Positions 63,311 through 64,000 of a stretch of DNA of 64,000 bases are shown in pieces; position 1 is the stretch's first letter; the number at the start of each line of letters is the position of its first letter. The position numbers and the translations under genes were made by a program. The DNA is from Proteobacteria bacterium 005FR1. GTDB lineage: Bacteria; Pseudomonadota; Gammaproteobacteria; Pseudomonadales; Cellvibrionaceae. The notes beneath the pieces were generated by a model that saw only the letters and a list, made by a program, of their open reading frames with translations, did no database searches and was not told the origin of the DNA. The stretch covers positions 428,977 to 492,976 of the forward strand of contig WACF01000001.1 of the NCBI GenBank assembly GCA_026192395.1, given 5' to 3'.

Positions 63311-64000
63311 ACACGCGCTCCTTGAAGGGATCGATACCGATACGTCGGTAGGTGTCGATGAACTGCTCGTCCGGATTGCGGCTCTGCACGTAGACGTCGA
63401 CAATCTTCTGCACCACGTCAGTTACTTCGTCGCGACCGAACGAAGGCCCCAGTACATTGCCGAGGGAGCTGTGCTCGCCGGCATTGCCGCCGAGTTGAAT
63501 CTGGTAAAACTCCTCGCCCTTTTTATCGACGCCGAGTACACCGATGTGACCAACGTGGTGGTGGCCACAGGCATTCATACAGCCGGAGATGTTCAGATCC
63601 AGGTCGCCCAGGTCGTAAAGGTAGTCGAGATCGTTGAAGTGGCGCTGAATGGCTTCGGCCACCGGAATGGACTTGGCGTTGGCCAGCGAACAATAGTCGC
63701 CGCCCGGGCAACAGATGATGTCCGTGAGGGTGCCGATGTTCGGGGTTGCGAAGCCGGCCGGCTTCAGCACTTTCCAAAGGTCGTAAAGGTCGGATTTGGC
63801 TACATCACCAAGCACGATGTTCTGTTCGTGCGTGGTGCGCACCTCACCAAAAGAATACTGATCCGCCAGATCGGCCAGCAGCTCCAGCTGTTTATCGGTG
63901 ATATCTCCGGGGGATACACCGGCAGGCTTCAGCGATAGTGTGACTGCTGCGTAGCCGGGCACTTTGTGAGGCTGCACGTTCCGATTCAGCCAGCGACTGA
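63294..64000 (-). CDS. cysI: Sulfite/nitrite reductase hemoprotein CysI, C-terminal part (cut by window edge)
   Basis: The last 235 residues or so of the protein; the frame is open to the right edge and its start lies beyond 64000. The siroheme-[4Fe-4S] ligands are present: CCPGGDYCSLANAK and SGCMNACGHHHVGH. NVQPHKVPGYAAVTLSLKP and GDITDKQLELL are typical of this family. It reduces sulfite to sulfide with six electrons. It is followed by the DUF934 gene, the arrangement in pseudomonads; the pathway continues that of cysH on the left side of the window. Confidence 0.9.
   Translation of the reverse strand, partial: SRWLNRNVQPHKVPGYAAVTLSLKPAGVSPGDITDKQLELLADLADQYSFGEVRTTHEQNIVLGDVAKSDLYDLWKVLKPAGFATPNIGTLTDIICCPGGDYCSLANAKSIPVAEAIQRHFNDLDYLYDLGDLDLNISGCMNACGHHHVGHIGVLGVDKKGEEFYQIQLGGNAGEHSSLGNVLGPSFGRDEVTDVVQKIVDVYVQSRNPDEQFIDTYRRIGIDPFKERVYAKAD

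Overview
The window reads as ordinary chromosome of a free-living, respiring gammaproteobacterium related to Pseudomonas and its marine relatives. The main grounds are the order cysB / thioredoxin-like gene / cysH / thrH / pabB, which I recall from Pseudomonas aeruginosa (PA1754-PA1758), the smc-zipA-ligA string, zipA itself (a gammaproteobacterial division gene), lpxH, acnB, miaE and a one-piece System I cytochrome c maturation operon. It is not a plain Pseudomonas: its HemB has the Zn-type cysteine cluster. No transposase, integrase, phage gene, CRISPR array, rRNA or tRNA gene was seen. Both ends cut a gene: a fructosamine-kinase-family gene at the left and cysI at the right.

Layout: 1-7.5 kb holds sulfur assimilation (sulfite exporter, CysB, CysH), ThrH, PabB and a small Rieske protein. 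7.8-9.3 kb is a sodium:solute symporter. 9.6-16.8 kb is ccmABCDEFGHI. 17-25.3 kb is smc-zipA-ligA followed by a lytic-transglycosylase-like lipoprotein and two small unknown genes. 25.4-28.2 kb holds an acyl-CoA ligase and a patatin phospholipase. 28.2-35.5 kb contains acnB, a PcaF-like thiolase, miaE and small proteins. 35.5-43.9 kb is a more accessory stretch: a PEBP-like secreted protein, an MFS permease, a fused PCMT/erythromycin-esterase-like protein, an M50 protease with CBS domains, a serine hydrolase, then lpxH and ppiB. 44-48.5 kb is glnS, cysS and hemB. 48.9-53.7 kb is a three-gene 2-oxoacid oxidoreductase (KorABC-like). 53.9-61.2 kb is a light/signalling island: bacteriophytochrome kinase, response regulator, giant CheB-CheR-PAS-histidine kinase, a second response regulator and a DUF3047 protein. 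The end carries a dienelactone-hydrolase-like enzyme, a NUDIX hydrolase, a DUF934 protein and cysI.

The strongest unexplained signal is non-coding. Four ~107-bp elements lie as two head-to-head pairs 17.5 kb apart (28255-28544 and 45777-46069). Each has the same short core and an inner hairpin, but is bounded by a 29-nt inverted-repeat stem whose sequence differs in every copy while staying self-complementary. That is co-variation expected of a selected or repeatedly corrected hairpin, and both loci have the same pair architecture. Secondary points are heptamer tandem repeats beside acnB and between korA and korB, a possible AUC start codon on the MFS gene, and the KorABC-like enzyme.

Starts were chosen by eye from Shine-Dalgarno spacing and family N-termini. 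Functions come from motif recognition, without database searches.
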